DNA of 64,000 bases from Ascidia mentula. Its lineage: Eukaryota > Chordata > Ascidiacea > Phlebobranchia > Ascidiidae. Location: positions 62,001 through 126,000 of the forward strand of contig OX387198.1 in assembly GCA_947561715.1 (NCBI GenBank), read 5' to 3'. The notes under the pieces were generated by a model. That model was not told the origin of the DNA and did no database searches. It was given only the letters and a program-made list of their open reading frames with translations. The first letter of the stretch is position 1; every line of letters starts with the position of its first letter. A program made the translations under genes and the position numbers. Positions 35,001-48,224 of the stretch are shown here, piece by piece.

Positions 35001-36467
35001 ATGGGTGAAAGCAGTTTAATAGGTGAGTTACTTTATATTCTCAGCTTGCTTTAAACCTGTTAGTTAATATTTTTCACTTTATTACAGTGATTGAATGGAT
35101 GAAATTTTTTAAAGATGCCGGAATTCCAAAAGGTCTTGGTTCAAAATATTCTGTGCTGTTTACTGACCACAGGTGGGAAAAAATGTTGCCAAACTTGGTG
35201 AAATGTTAAAGAGTGTTTTGTTTTTGCTAGAATAACAAATGATCTTCTCGGTGATTTGACTCGGGAAATATTATCAGACATGGGAATAAAGGTGATGGGT
35301 GATGTAATTGCAATCTTAAAACAAGCAAAAGTTGTCTCCGAACAGGTAGTCGGAAACGTTCTTGTTTTATGTTGCAACAAATTTACGGTTGTTTTATTTC
35401 AGTTAAACAGAGAGAAAAACTCAAAACTTTTGGATGGGAATTATTCAGCCAGGGAAAGTCCAAGTAAGTCTATCTTGTTCTGTTGGAAATTATGATTTAC
35501 ATTTTATTCTGGTTGTTTTGAAGATGGAGGAGCATCAAAGGTTAAGACAATAACCAAGCAACAAAATTCCCCAAAGAATCGAACCAAAGAAGTTGCTTCA
35601 GGTATTTTTTGACATATTCCTATTCGTCCTAATATTTGAAATATTACCTTTAGTTAAAACATAAATTTTTACAGTTTCATTTTGATAAATAAAAGAGTTA
35701 ATATTCACAAACTTCATATAATGGCTCGTTTTATAGAGTTTATGTTTAAAGCAGGATCATCGAGTCCACCAACTTCAGTGTTCAACAGACTTGGTGAGGA
35801 TCCACCGACACCGGAATCCAGCGGAGTGTTCAATCGTCTTGGGGAGCCCGTTGCCAAGACAACAAGCATCAGCGAACCACAACAAAGAGTTTCCAGGATA
35901 AAAGTTGTTAAGAAACCCACAAAGCAAGCAAGTCCGGTCAAGCGTAAAAGTGCATTGGAGAGGTTGGGGCCAGAAAAGTCAGATAACGTGATTGAAAGTA
36001 AACAGCGAAAACTAGTAACAGCTCCTGCCAAGACTGTCATTGTCAAAAAACTTTCCACAAATAAAATTCCTGAAATTAAAACGGGAGAAAGTTCATCAGA
36101 ACCAGTCCAAGTAGTAAAATTCCGTGCGTCATCTTTAAACACTCAAAAACTTCTTGCAAAAGAAAATCCACCGTCACAAAAGACGGCCAACATCATGAAG
36201 CGACTCGGAGCAAAAGTAACTAGCACTACTCCCTCCAGTGGCTCGGGAACGTCAGTGAAAATTATTCGCAAATCTCTACCCCTGAAAATGAAGCAATCTC
36301 CCCCCAAATATTCTCGACTACAAATGAAAACTCCACTGGGGAGCAGAAAACTGACGTCAAAACCGATTTCAAGCAATCATGTGTCAAGCACGACATCCGC
36401 GGGAATATTCAAGGGTGGAGCTGCTGCAGAATCTGAAAGTGTTTTCAACAGACTTGGCAGGAAATGA
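35001..36467 (+). CDS. C19orf47-like protein, SAM-like domain plus FNRLG repeats
   Basis: Homologue of the vertebrate protein C19orf47, whose function is poorly known (it is probably nuclear). Six exons in phase, 358 residues: 35001-35022, 35088-35172, 35231-35345, 35403-35463, 35524-35601, 35752-36467. The N-terminal SAM-like helical domain has EWMKFFKDAGIPKGLGSKYS, then LFTDHRITNDLLGDLTREIL and MGDVIAILKQAKVVSEQ, which match the human domain block by block. The long basic, Ser/Pro-rich C-terminal half carries short repeats SVFNRLGED, GVFNRLGEP, ALERLGPE, IMKRLGAK and a final SVFNRLGRK. The same repeats occur in the human protein. A poly(A) signal AATAAA lies at 36561-36566. Confidence 0.88.
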
Positions 36468-36560
36468 TGAAATCTGCACCAACTTATTTGCTTAGAAATA
36501 AGCTCTGTCTATAGAAATAGTTGTGTATTTTGGTTGAGGTTTTTATGTCGTTTTAAGTAA

Positions 36561-36566
36561 AATAAA
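36561..36566 (+). terminator. Poly(A) signal of the C19orf47-like gene
   Basis: AATAAA about 95 nt after the stop codon at 36467. Confidence 0.6.
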
Positions 36567-36743
36567 CAACAGATGCAATAACGTGAATTGTCATGTTGGA
36601 CGAAAAAACGGCCCTTGATAAAATGGGAATGCTAAAAATAAATAGTAAAAGATATAGAAGCGCTTAATCGTTATTGTGACGTCACACTGGAAGTAAGCTC
36701 TAATCTTTTCCTTGAGAAAGACCTCCCAACGGTAAATCCCCCG

Positions 36744-36854
36744 TCAGCTTTCTTCAAGGGTTTTCCTCTTTTTCTCCTGAGCAATTTTCATGCGCAGGAG
36801 GACGGCGTTCTCGAAGTCATCGTGCTCGCTAGATGGCGCCGCTGCGTCGGATTT
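36744..36854 (-). CDS. Possible terminal exon of an unidentified minus-strand gene
   Basis: A pyrimidine-rich acceptor (TTTTGTTTAG) is followed by 36 codons and TGA, reading SSEHDDFENAVLLRMKIAQE and then KKRKTLEES. It is GC-richer than its surroundings and has a charged, helical character typical of a C-terminal tail. No upstream exon on the same strand could be linked to it. It may be a real last exon or a chance open stretch. Confidence 0.35.
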   Translation of the reverse strand, partial: KSDAAAPSSEHDDFENAVLLRMKIAQEKKRKTLEES

Positions 36855-36900
36855 CTAAACAAAATGCCACAAATATTTATTAAACGCGAAACAATTTGAG

Positions 36901-37012
36901 GATGATGAGGTTTTACGCGAACTTAGCAACAAGAAGCAATCGAGAAGTGCAGAATACTTCACACCTGCCGAGCAACTGAAACAGTTCCTTGGGGAACCGA
37001 ATCCAACTGGAG
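36901..37012 (+). CDS. Possible orphan exon
   Basis: An open stretch of about 112 nt ends at a GTAAAA donor and reads VLRELSNKKQSRSAEYFTPA then EQLKQFLGEPNP. Codon usage looks coding-like, but the acceptor is weak (CAATTTGAG) and no partner exon was found. It lies only 46 bp from a candidate exon on the other strand, so at most one of them is likely to be right for any single gene. Confidence 0.25.
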
Positions 37013-40000
37013 GTAAAACTTATCACGAATTTTCACTACATACGTCACATGCACGTGATCACCGTGCAGTGTTTTCATCTGTGCAACCGTGACGTCACAT
37101 ACTCGGCAATAGGACTCGATTAAGAGATAAAACTAGAATATTGACAATGAGAATTGCATTGCTTCAGGCGACCAGACAATTGCTGTCTGTTTATTCACAA
37201 TGGTTTCCTATATTTTTTTGGCATTTTGCAAATTGTAGGATTTATTCAACTCACGAGAAAGTTAATCTCACGAAACAAAAATATTTTACAAATTATTGAT
37301 ATTATTGGAACTTGTTCAAGAACGTTGTTTACGTGGATGCACGTGGTTTGTTGCCACCCATTGATAATTTCCACCATTGGTGAAACTCTTGCACAGACAA
37401 TCAAAACATCTTTCCCGCCAATTCTCCCACCATTATGACTCACAATAAGATCTCAATCAATTAAAAATAAAAAAACAGGTTTACACGCATGGATGAGCAC
37501 AGGCGTGAGATGATTCACGAATTTTTATGATCAAAATATCGGTTGAAAACAAGATTGTTATTCATGATGAAGGTGGGAGAAATAAACAAACTTTGAAGCT
37601 TTTACAAATTCACATCGGTTCGATGTAAACTCATGCGTTTAACTTTAAACGTGGTTCGATTTCATGAAAATTGTGACGTAATCCACTTTTCGCCCCGAAA
37701 TATCCAGTAATCAACTTCACGTTTAGTCATAGCCTCGTAAAGACGTCAGTTTAACAACAGAAACTCCCACAAGTTGCAACTGCATGGCTTGGAAGATAGG
37801 AATAACTCTGGAAGTCACGTGACAGACCGCTGAAGGTGAGGCTCCGCATATCTGGAATTCCAACCACATAAAAACGACCTTAACTACAACATGGCAACAA
37901 CACGTGCTTTCAAGGTCAACACTCGCTATTAGATGCCTGTTATCGCACCACACCTCGTGCTTTCAAGGTCATAATAAGTAACATCACGAGTTAAGACAAA
38001 GTACGTTTCTTGTCAAAGAATTTCAAAATGCAGCCGTGTTATTGGAAACCTTTTGAAATTTTATTGGAAACCTTTTTGAAATTTGTTGTAAAATCCCATT
38101 GTCACGTGACAAGCGCAGAAGGAAACCGGCCGAATGCTCGGTCACGGTCTAATGCGCCCGTTTCCCTCACACACAAAATGAGACGAGGATGAGGGTAGGG
38201 GGGGTTATACCGGGATCTTTCAAATATCTCGCCCTAAATTACGCGACAAAATTCGAAACCATTGTCTGTGGCGGATGAATTCAACACCAACCGCGGATAT
38301 TAAAATTCGCCGGTCACAGACTTCGTTCCCGGCCAACTCGTCACAAAACCAGAAAAACTTTCGAACCACCTGAATGTGAAACCACGTGATGGCACGGATT
38401 TGTTTTCTTCTCGACGTGAACTTCGTGCGATAATAAGTGGAAGCTCGGAGTACTTGTAAAGTGGTTTCACCCAACTGGTTCGATCCGCTTGTAAACAAAT
38501 GTGTTTACCAGATAAATTACAACGAATTTGGTTTTTGTAGAAGTGGCCCAAGTGCAACTGCTCGTCAAATACGGCAATGACTCATATGTGTCAACGATAT
38601 TCCCTAAAAAGCTTTGCTATAATTCCATTTCAAAACATCGCCAGTATACAAAACAATTGTTACGTCACAAGAGGAATGCAGACGACACGTGGGAAGGCTG
38701 ACTTCAATTATAACACATCTGTAGGTGTATTGGCTTTTTAAGGCGGCGTAATTAATCGCACGACGTTCAATTAAATGAAAGTGGATCGAGTCAACATTCG
38801 AGAATTTCACAATTCTTCTCACGTTGTTTCGGGGAGGAAATTTTCAGCCGGGAGACATCAAGTACGTTTTGCGCAGAACAAATCAAACATATTTGTAGTT
38901 TAGTGAGAATTTGGTAAACGTTAGTTTTGACCGAAGGTGGATGAAACTTTACACGAGGACGAGCAAGAGAGCCGACTTAACAGGATTCGATAAAACAACA
39001 AATCTGCAACGTGTTGTGTTGTTGAAACAACTGCTGGTATTTTTCAAAATCCTTCATCGCCTCACAAGGAGTTGCTAAGGATCAAAATGAAAACTTTATG
39101 TTGCAAAAATTAAACTTATTAAAGAAACCCATAGGGATGATGACAGACCTTTTTACTCCATAATGTACAGATCCTGCTTTAACCACTTACAAATCCACAT
39201 TAAAAGTGTTTCAATGTGATTATGGCGCACCCTAACCTAATGCACACATTTACCCTAACCTAACTTTAATATCCAACCCATGAAACACGGTGGGTCGATT
39301 ACATCGTTGCTTGTTTATCTTATCGGATGATCTCCGCGTTTATTTTAACAATCCGATAAGATCTTGCGATGCATAACATTATGTCTGAAACATGGTACGT
39401 ACTTAATATTGCCCGGAATGCGATAAAACGTCGAACAGTAGATGGAACGTAGTTACCATAACTTCGTCTCAAAGTTGTCGTTAGAGTTTTGAATCAATAA
39501 AAACCAATCAAGTAAAGTTTTCATGTTAATTTTGATGGCGCGATTGAAGAAACAATATGTTACCCGTTAAAGAGCACGACAGACACCAATCGTCCTGAGA
39601 ATAGCTAAGTGTCACTCACACAATTTTTTAAAGGATTAACTTTAACCAAACACAGAAGCATGTGACCCGTGACGGTGACCCAGGTGTTATGACAACCGGA
39701 TGTGCACGCAAGCATGAAAACTATGTGATACTTGTGCAGTGATGCATAACGAGCATGAGCCTGCAAAGTTTTTTCAACGACAAAAAGTTTGTGTAAATTA
39801 ACACACACCGGCCTTGGTAGGAAATTGTGACATCATCACATCCAACTTCTCATACACCGTCAACATAACCAATATTTAACGCCTCAATCTTTGCAAAAAT
39901 ACGCGGTCAGTATCCGAGATATTACATTAATATGTAAATGTGGAAAGCACAAATATGTTATAATTGACTTGAATCGACCGGGCTGTGTGGGCGGTTGCCA

Positions 40001-43000
40001 CGCAACAAGCTCGTCGTGAGCAGGCAGAAATAACTGAGACCCAGTGAAGCGTGAATTAATTTAACACGAAGAAAAACATTGCCAGACGCCAGTGTCTTCA
40101 AACCCAGTCATGCGTAACGTCACACAACAATGGCAGGTGGCATGTGACGTCACAATGATCAACAGAACGGCACGCGAATAAACCGACATCACGTGATGTA
40201 GAACCGACAAGGAGCAAGATTACTGCATTAAGTCGGGAAGATCTCCGTCAAACGTTGCCTCGGCAACCAACTTATATCGGGTATAATGGGAACCCCCCCC
40301 TCCCCAGTGCTAAACAATGCGTCTAAACGAAAATGTCCGGTAACTTGTTGCCAACATTAGTGCAACCATCCCAATGCAAGAACTTCTGTGAACACGAAAT
40401 ATGTCGGTTAAAAAGTTCGCGTCTTCACAATGCGATTGTTGCTAAAAATCAATGTTTTCTTGTTTATTACGTCACAAAGAATCTGTACAAAATTACCAAA
40501 ATGTAAATATCAATGAAGATTACACAGAGATGGCAACAACATGGCAAACAACAATAACACATGATCAATTCTACAACGCGTAGTTGGCTCACAAGAAACA
40601 GTGTGATGCAATAATCAGGCTTTATTAACAGTTCAATGAATTAACCATGAAGTCATAATGCACGGTGTATGACGTATCAAAAGACACTTTTATTTTAAAC
40701 CGTTCCCTCGACTGACGTCATAGTAGGGAGAGACAATGGAGTGAGTGTTCTTGATGTTCGAGAAACCGATAATCGTTTGTTGCGCAACAAACACGGTTAA
40801 CGCAACAAGCTGAGCTAACCGTAAAACCTAATTTTCAGGCGGTTACAAATTTTATTAAGTAAGTTGAAACTATATTTAGCATTACAATGGTTGAAGCAGG
40901 GGTCGTTCAACCTCCAGTCTGTTCACATGTTCAACACGCCCACTTGTGGCACGACAACACACTCAGGGTGGTTTCGTCAAAGTATTCAAAGTAAATGTTA
41001 TTGAATCCATTGAACTTTCAACGTCACATTATGGGAAGTTGTTCAACTTACGATCGCTGTCCGCCATCCAAACACAGTCACTAACTCAAAATAAGGTCAG
41101 TCGCGATCAGCAACCTTTTCACTTCACTCAAACCATATTCGGGAACGACACATTGTTACGTCACACATGCAAACGCGGCGCCCGGAAATCGTGATTATTA
41201 CGCCACAGTGGACTTTGTGAGCGTGGAAAGCAGATTATTAAGTAGGTTGAGACTGCAGCACCAATGAATTACTTTGACAAAAAGAAATGTGAAATTAGCA
41301 AGAATGAAATCTAACAAACGTTAGATATACATGAGGATTCGCTTCGACGTTTTAATATTTTGTTCAATCGATGTTCTTAATTACTGAATTCTATTTATTG
41401 TCACAACAGAGAAAGATCTTTAGCTTTGAAAGCCAGTGTGAAGTCAGAAAGGTGCATTGTGACGTACTTCCTGTTTGATTGCAGTGGACAGGAAATGTAC
41501 CTGCCATCTGATACGCAAGCGATAGCTTTTGTCTACGTCACAGAAGTTGCTTGTGTTTTTAACAACGTGTCGTTTGTGACGTTTTACTTGCAATGAATTA
41601 TGCAGGGAATTTGGGCGTCCAATGTTCCCGTGTGCTGGTTTATCTATTGCTGGCAATATTACAACACGGTCTATTACAATAGCTTAAACCAACCAACCAT
41701 ACGTCAACATATTTCGATATCATCAAGCTGAGGTAAAACAAATAATCCGCTCCAATCAAGTGAAACCAAAATTGACACAATAACTTAATTCGTTACTGAT
41801 TAACTCGCAGTGTGACGTCATAAAGCGTTGGTGGACATTTTACTGGACATTAACGAAAAGAACTTCCGGGATAAATTATTACGTCACAAACCAAGAATAC
41901 AAAAGGTTGATTATTAGGTTTAACAGACGACAAACAATAACTTACTTAAAGTAAAGTGTTAGAATGGCAAACTCGGTCGAAGCCAAACAACAGGAAACGA
42001 TCAACATGGAATGAAAGTTGGGTTTGTTCGAGCGCTACTTGGTCCTATTTAAGTTTCCAGCTGGGAAAACAATGTCGGCATTCAAACAAATTGACAAAAA
42101 CTTTGTTCGAAACCTTGCAGCGAGTGACGTATATTCAAGTTTTGCTGTAGTGAAATAATAACTTTTTCAATTTCCAACGAATATTATCCTTCTGTTACGT
42201 CACAAGGTAAATTATTACGTGAAGCACGATAACAATAACCAGGCTCCGCCCTTATCTCTGCTTATTATCGGCCAACTTCAACAATGCGATAGTGTTTTTT
42301 TGACCCGAAGTAACCCCGAGTCCATGACGTAACAAGGAAGCGACTGTGACATGGGAAAGATAGAAGTTCAATGCAAACCTGTAGCTTAATAACGAACCCG
42401 CAATAAACCCGGTATGTTATCGTTACTCGTGCAAACTTAACAGCATTGTTGAAGTCATTTACAGTGAGGTCGTTTACTGTGAGGTCGTTTACTGGTTATG
42501 TGAAATAGCAAAACGTTCGGAAAACTACTATTCGCTAGGAACCACTAAATGTTTGAAAATAAACAACTTCACAAATTTAAAACGAAACCGGTTGCCTAGC
42601 AGAGAACAAATATTCTCAAACACGAGGCAGCGGGGTTAATTGTGACGGACGATGTTTGGAGTGGCTGGGTGGGCAAACATAGACATCATAATCATCACAA
42701 ATCTGATTTCTATGGAGGGATTATCTCCGGACAAACAAACTGATTCGGTCGGTTGTGTCACCATGTTGGGGGGTGATTTCACACCAAGTTTGAAACGTTT
42801 TCGAGTTGATGTGAAACAAATGTTTGCTGTTCAGGTGTAGACAGAGTTTACAAAGCAAACACACAACGTTGGCTGAATCAATATTGCTTTCCAGTATAAA
42901 TGTCAGCATTAATTAACCCAGGCTTAGACAACACAAACTCTGGATGACGTCATTTACTTTTGGTATAGTTTTATGCGAGGAATAATTCGTCAAGCGTTAT

Positions 43001-46000
43001 TTATTAACAATGTCAACGCCAACCATCTTCAAAATTTAATAGTTCTGCTATATTAGCTACTGGAAATCCGGTAACAGTCGCGCCATATAATAATGTGCAA
43101 TGGAAGAAAGGTGTCAAAATTTTATTTAAATAATTGACTTTTGTCAGTTAATGTGCAAACAGCTTGAATTATGCATGGGTTTGATCAGGGAGGGTTCTGT
43201 GTAGTTGTGAGTTAAAGGGAACATCACGTAGAAAATTCATTTATTCGCTTCCGATTTACTTGCAACACAAATATTTGACCTTGAGTTGGAATTCGCTTTT
43301 CTGTTCGTTTAACACGTGACTGTATAACGGTTATTTTCAATCCGGGACTTCACAATCTTGCAGCTTAGCAACAAGGAGTCAAAATAAGTATTTCGCCCAA
43401 GGTCAAAACTAGCTGGGTCAAATTCCAACAGGCGCCAGCCTAATGTTTCAAAGCACACAAACAAGTCAAACAATTAACTCATTCTAGAATTACCTGACGG
43501 TCGCACACATAGCAGATTATCCCACCGCATGATTTACCTAATGTTTGTTCACAGTAGCGCATTATAACTTGTCTATGATGAAACAATCGACAAACAATCA
43601 AGTTTATGCAGCATTTCTGCAAGCAAGGTCACACGACACCTCGCGTGCAGCCAAGCGTGAACAATTGGTTCAAGTGTTTCTGGTTTGTCAAAGCCATTGT
43701 GATGCAACATTCGAGTTTGTGTGACCGAATAAGGAGAGGGACAACAGCTTTTTTCCCAACCTCCCGGGCACGAAAGCTGGTTGGGTTCCCACATAACTGA
43801 GGGTTTATGAAGGTTGGGTGATGGGTGTTGATCGGTTGCTCGTTAAGGCTGCAGAAATTTAAGGAAGTTTAATCAAGTCACGACTTTTTACGCAACCGTT
43901 ACATCCGCATAATTCTCACCACTTTTACTTGCTCAAAATATCGTAGTTGTGAGGTCACAAAGGCCACGTGTGACGACATAGAAAGAAAAAGGAGCAGTCT
44001 CGCCAAAACAGGGCAACGTGACTTATTCGAATTTGTTTTCAACCTCCACGACGTCACGCACACGTGACAAAGTGCAGGTCGGAGAAGCTGAGAACAGTTC
44101 GAAGGCAGGCGAGCTATCGGAAAGAGATATTAGGGTTAATGTCGACCAACTTGACCCTTAGTAACCCCTGGCTTTACAACTACTGTGGATAATTTACTTG
44201 AGGTCGTTGAGATGTGTGAGTTGTACGGACATCAGGGTTTCAACTTGGCAGGTCAACAAACAAATTATTTGTTTGCCACAGGAAGTTTAATTCCACTCAA
44301 ACTTCCTGGCAAAGTGTCAGAATCACCAACAACACAGAGCGGCGCCAGGTGCGAACAAACATAAGAAAAAAAGGGGGAATTCTGCTTCCATCCGCCTCCC
44401 GATGCCAGCTGTGAATTCCCACAGCGCCTCCCAAGATCGATATTAAAGTTGGGAAGGTTGAGTTGGAAGTTGGTGAAACAAGTGTCATTTCTGTTTAAAG
44501 TTTCAGCTGAGCGGACAGCTTTTATTTGTTTAGTTTCCGATATTGTAAGCGGTAAGCTGGTGTTGAAGAATCCATTCCGATTGCTTTCGTGTAATGTTAG
44601 GTAGTGGCAACCAACAATTTGGTAAAGTGGTAAATTACACCCTGGTGTAGTTGGGTGTTGCGAATATAGGGTTGAATATGACGTAAACTCGTCTAGACGC
44701 GGTTCAATGATTCGCCCGTCCCCCGCTCACGTTAAGAATGCGGAATCAACATCTGGGGCTGCACACATCGGAGTGCATAACGTCAATATAGTGATGAGAT
44801 ACAACCTGTTGTTCAACAATTACCCAACCGTGACGAAGGTCACAGCAGAGCAAGGTCAAGTTCCAAACTCTTACTCGATAAAATCCATTACGTCATCCTT
44901 TCGACGCAATTCCCGCCGCAGAACAAGCGTTGCCACGGTAACCACAGTCAGTCACGCGCGAACTGCGACGTCATAATGGAAAACAATGATGCCGTTCGAA
45001 TCCCCAGGGAAAGGGCGGGCAACGATATCCGCGGCAGGAAATTGAGTCGAGACTGTCAGTAATTTACAACGATTCACGTTTAAAACCTGCCGCAAAAACA
45101 CGAGTGCGTGTGAACAAAATGGTATTTTTGTGTTTCAGCAGAAATGTAAACAGCGCTAACCAAGCACGTGATTCACACAAACAATCCGAACGTTCCACTG
45201 CGATTCATTATTGTCTACGATCGATTATGTCGTCATAAACCCCAAGTGAGCTTGGGTGGATATGGATAGTCAGCATTCAACATGGTATCATGCAGTGTAA
45301 GCAGCGAATATTGCGAACTTGTTAAATTTGACGTCAGCAATCAGTGTTGAAAGTTTGGTCGTAAAACAGCGAGTGCTCGGCTCGGCGTCAGCATTGTCCA
45401 CATTATATAATTGTTACAACTGAGTTCGTTGAGTTGTTTAGGGGTGTGTCTGTTTATGAACGCAGTCATTTGAAAGTCAAGAGGAATCCGGGCATGTTAC
45501 CTGTGCTTTCTGTCGCTGAAATAATTGTATTTTACGAAAGTTGAAAACGAAGTTTACGTGTTGATAATGAGTTATAAGTATTGAACCAGATTTAGTGTAG
45601 CCAACGTACGCGTGATTAACCGCAAGGCTCGTACCAGGAAAACCTTTTTTATGCATGAAGTCGCGCCGTTCTGTCGCTCCACAACAAGCTTGATCCGTTC
45701 GCTGGAGGTGGTTTTAATGTCAGGCCCCTCAGGACATCAAAGCAAGCGATAATTAACGTTCTCCAAAGCGCAAGGACCCGTTGGACAGCTGGGCAGTCGT
45801 GGAAGCGGTCGTGAAGTGGTTCGTGGTAGTCATAAGCTCGGACAGAGTTTGGAAAGTTTAACCGACAAATTCAGGTGTGGAGTTCAAATGGAAATGAGGA
45901 TTTGGTCGCATATGATTGTCGTTAGTTTAATCGTTTCAGTCGTCGTTGTTGTTCTGATTGATTGCAAGTCGTCAGAGTATGTGTTATGGTTTGTTGGTTT

Positions 46001-47417
46001 ACTACACTGCATGTGTGGATGTGAGTACATGAGGTTATGTGAGCGAAATGTTGATAAATGAGAGACTTGCCATAAAACGTGCAGCGGAAATTCTTCCCCA
46101 ACAACACGGGGTAGAAATGTGAGAAAGTCGACACTGATATCGTGCGAAATCACCAACGTTTTTGCTGCTGTCAGTAAACGTCACAAAGACATCAGTGACT
46201 TAACAATTGGCAAGTCTACTTACATATTGCGTTACAATAAACAAAATCACTCCGTACACTGCCAGAGGTAATATTGCGTCATAAAGACTTATCAGCGGAA
46301 GGCGTTGTTAACAAGTGACTTCTGGAAGCGCGAGATGTTTGATTGTTTAGTTATTTCCGAACGAAGTAAAGATAAGGAACACGTTTTACATCAGGATGTA
46401 ACTGGAGGACGTTTTTGAAGTTGGTGTGACCCCTGAGGGAAGGTTGAACTCCACACAAGTTTACGAGCATTTCAGTCCCGGTTGCTATGCAAGTCAGGGT
46501 TGCTATGCATTATACATGAGATATTGCGAGTGCAGATGCTTCCAATTACTCGCCTAGACGCTGAAAGTTAATTAGCGGGAATTATTCCCTTTAGACAGAA
46601 AGTTCATCTCGTACGATTGTGGTTTGTGTGGGTGCGATTGTATCCAAACATAAATTCGACAAAAGCAAATCTTCGGTTAATTTTGTTGTTGTCACGTCAC
46701 AATTAAACACAAGAATGAAGACGAGAGGATTTCTGCATCGCGACATGTCAGTTGTCAAGTGCTTGGGCCGTAAATAATCGTAAACGTCAGTTGAAGCACT
46801 TAAACCTCTGTCGGCGGTTTGCTGGGAAAACTTGTGCAGGATTTATCTGCCTAGTCGTCACGCTCGGTTGGTTCCAAAACCAAACTGAAGTTAATTAACA
46901 ACATTTTGCCGAAAATTTGTTGGAGAAAGTTTATTACCAGCAATGACCGAGGAATATTGGGGTTACCCGAATTACATTTTCGTTTATTTGTGAGGAAACC
47001 TGGTCTGCTTCGAGTGACTTCAACTTTTAAACGTAAGGAGAAAAACCCTTGTTGTGTGAAGAACGTGACGATTGTCTGCTGTAACAAATCTACCTCCAAA
47101 TATGGGATTGAAGTTTTCAACATGAGAAAGTTGGACGATGGATTTTTACTGGATTAGCTGAGTCAGGGGATTATTAAAGCGATGACGACAAAACTTGCGG
47201 TTTTTCATCACAAAGAAGTTTAAAACGTTCAGAAATTTGAAATTATGGAATCCAGTTTATGGCAATTGCTGTTTGTAATAAATATCTGTAGTTAAATATT
47301 ATGTATCAGAACTTACTTGAACCACAGATTTTGAAAATATTTCTATATTTACCTTAACTTCTGGGACAAATATGTTTGAAGATAAATGCAGTGAACCCCC
47401 CTCGTGCTGTGGTGTGG
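37013..47417. other. Gene-poor tract, about 10 kb
   Basis: No exon with family similarity, long open frame or consistent splice pattern was found in either strand. The tract contains many CRE-like TGACGTCA/TTACGTCAC and CACGTG words, two short tandem duplications (38038-38083 and 42464-42494) and AT-rich runs, but no recognisable transposon. Candidate content is distal regulatory DNA, unrecognised non-coding RNA genes, or exons too short to see by eye. Confidence 0.45.
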
Positions 47418-47735
47418 TTACATTGGAGGGAGGAAAGTGTGGTAATTTGCCTCATCAAAATATCTGGCGAGCCAGGCAGCTTTAGACTGAGATGTGAGAG
47501 AATTTAAAACTGAGCCCCGGGCTGTGTTGCGTGCAAACTCGCGAACTAAATCTAGATTTAACGCAAAGGCTCGCGTCGTATCATTTGCAGCAAACACAAA
47601 ACCTATCGCCTTTTTTCCTTGTGACGCAACAATGCACACCCGCCCACTCTGGCCCGCGGCTTCGACGCCATCATTCTTTGTTGTGTTCGCTTCGAGTCGC
47701 CACGTTTCAAAACCAGTCAGCGCGAGTTGAAACAA
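47418..47735 (-). CDS. Uncertain open reading frame, 105 residues
   Basis: An ATG-initiated frame reading MFQLALTGFETWRLEANTTK, later SQSKAAWLARYFDEANYHTF, ending PPM. It is GC-richer than its surroundings and Ala-rich, with no low-complexity repeat. No domain is recognised and no splice partners were found. It could be a small single-exon gene, a fragment of a decayed gene, or chance. The opposite strand is also largely open, which weakens the case. Confidence 0.25.
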   Translation of the reverse strand: MFQLALTGFETWRLEANTTKNDGVEAAGQSGRVCIVASQGKKAIGFVFAANDTTRAFALNLDLVREFARNTARGSVLNSLTSQSKAAWLARYFDEANYHTFLPPM

Positions 47736-48224
47736 TCGTTGGTTCCTCTTTCTGTTTAAATATCACGATTGTGAGAAAACAGGTGTAGTGAGGTTTCCCT
47801 ATACGAACCTTATGTGAATTGGGAGACGAGGTTTGTTTATAGTATGGACCACAGAGGGTAGAAATCTTATTCAAAACATCACGGAAAGCTTGTTTTGATG
47901 CAAGTACGAATAAGTATTGAAATGTTACGCAGTCACGTGTTCACCATATTTGACGAAGACAGACTCGTCTCAATTCAAACTTGTCGTTTTATTCAAACAG
48001 ATTTAAACCAGAGCACTGAATTAAATTGAAAAACATCACTCGTTTGGATTTATTCAATTGCCGGAAAACATCGACGCCATTCAAGCGAATAACCCCAACT
48101 TCCTGACAAATCGATCCGTGTTTTCGTGGCAAGATATCTCCAGCAAACTGTCAAACTGGCTAGCACGATCTTTGCTCTCACTAAGGGCTCTCAGCGCAGA
48201 AAGAAACATCTGGAGGGGTACAAG

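Noticed and set aside
39226-39263. Telomere-like CCTAACCTAA runs
   Set aside because: Only a few interrupted units; too short to be a telomeric or satellite array.
42464-42494. Short tandem duplication (CAGTGAGGTCGTTTA type)
   Set aside because: Two copies only; simple local duplication without further significance.
44707-44976. Plus-strand open frame of 89 codons
   Set aside because: No domain, no coding-like pattern, isolated.
45816-46061. Plus-strand frame with one hydrophobic stretch
   Set aside because: A single possible membrane helix is not enough; the opposite strand is also open and no splice sites frame it.
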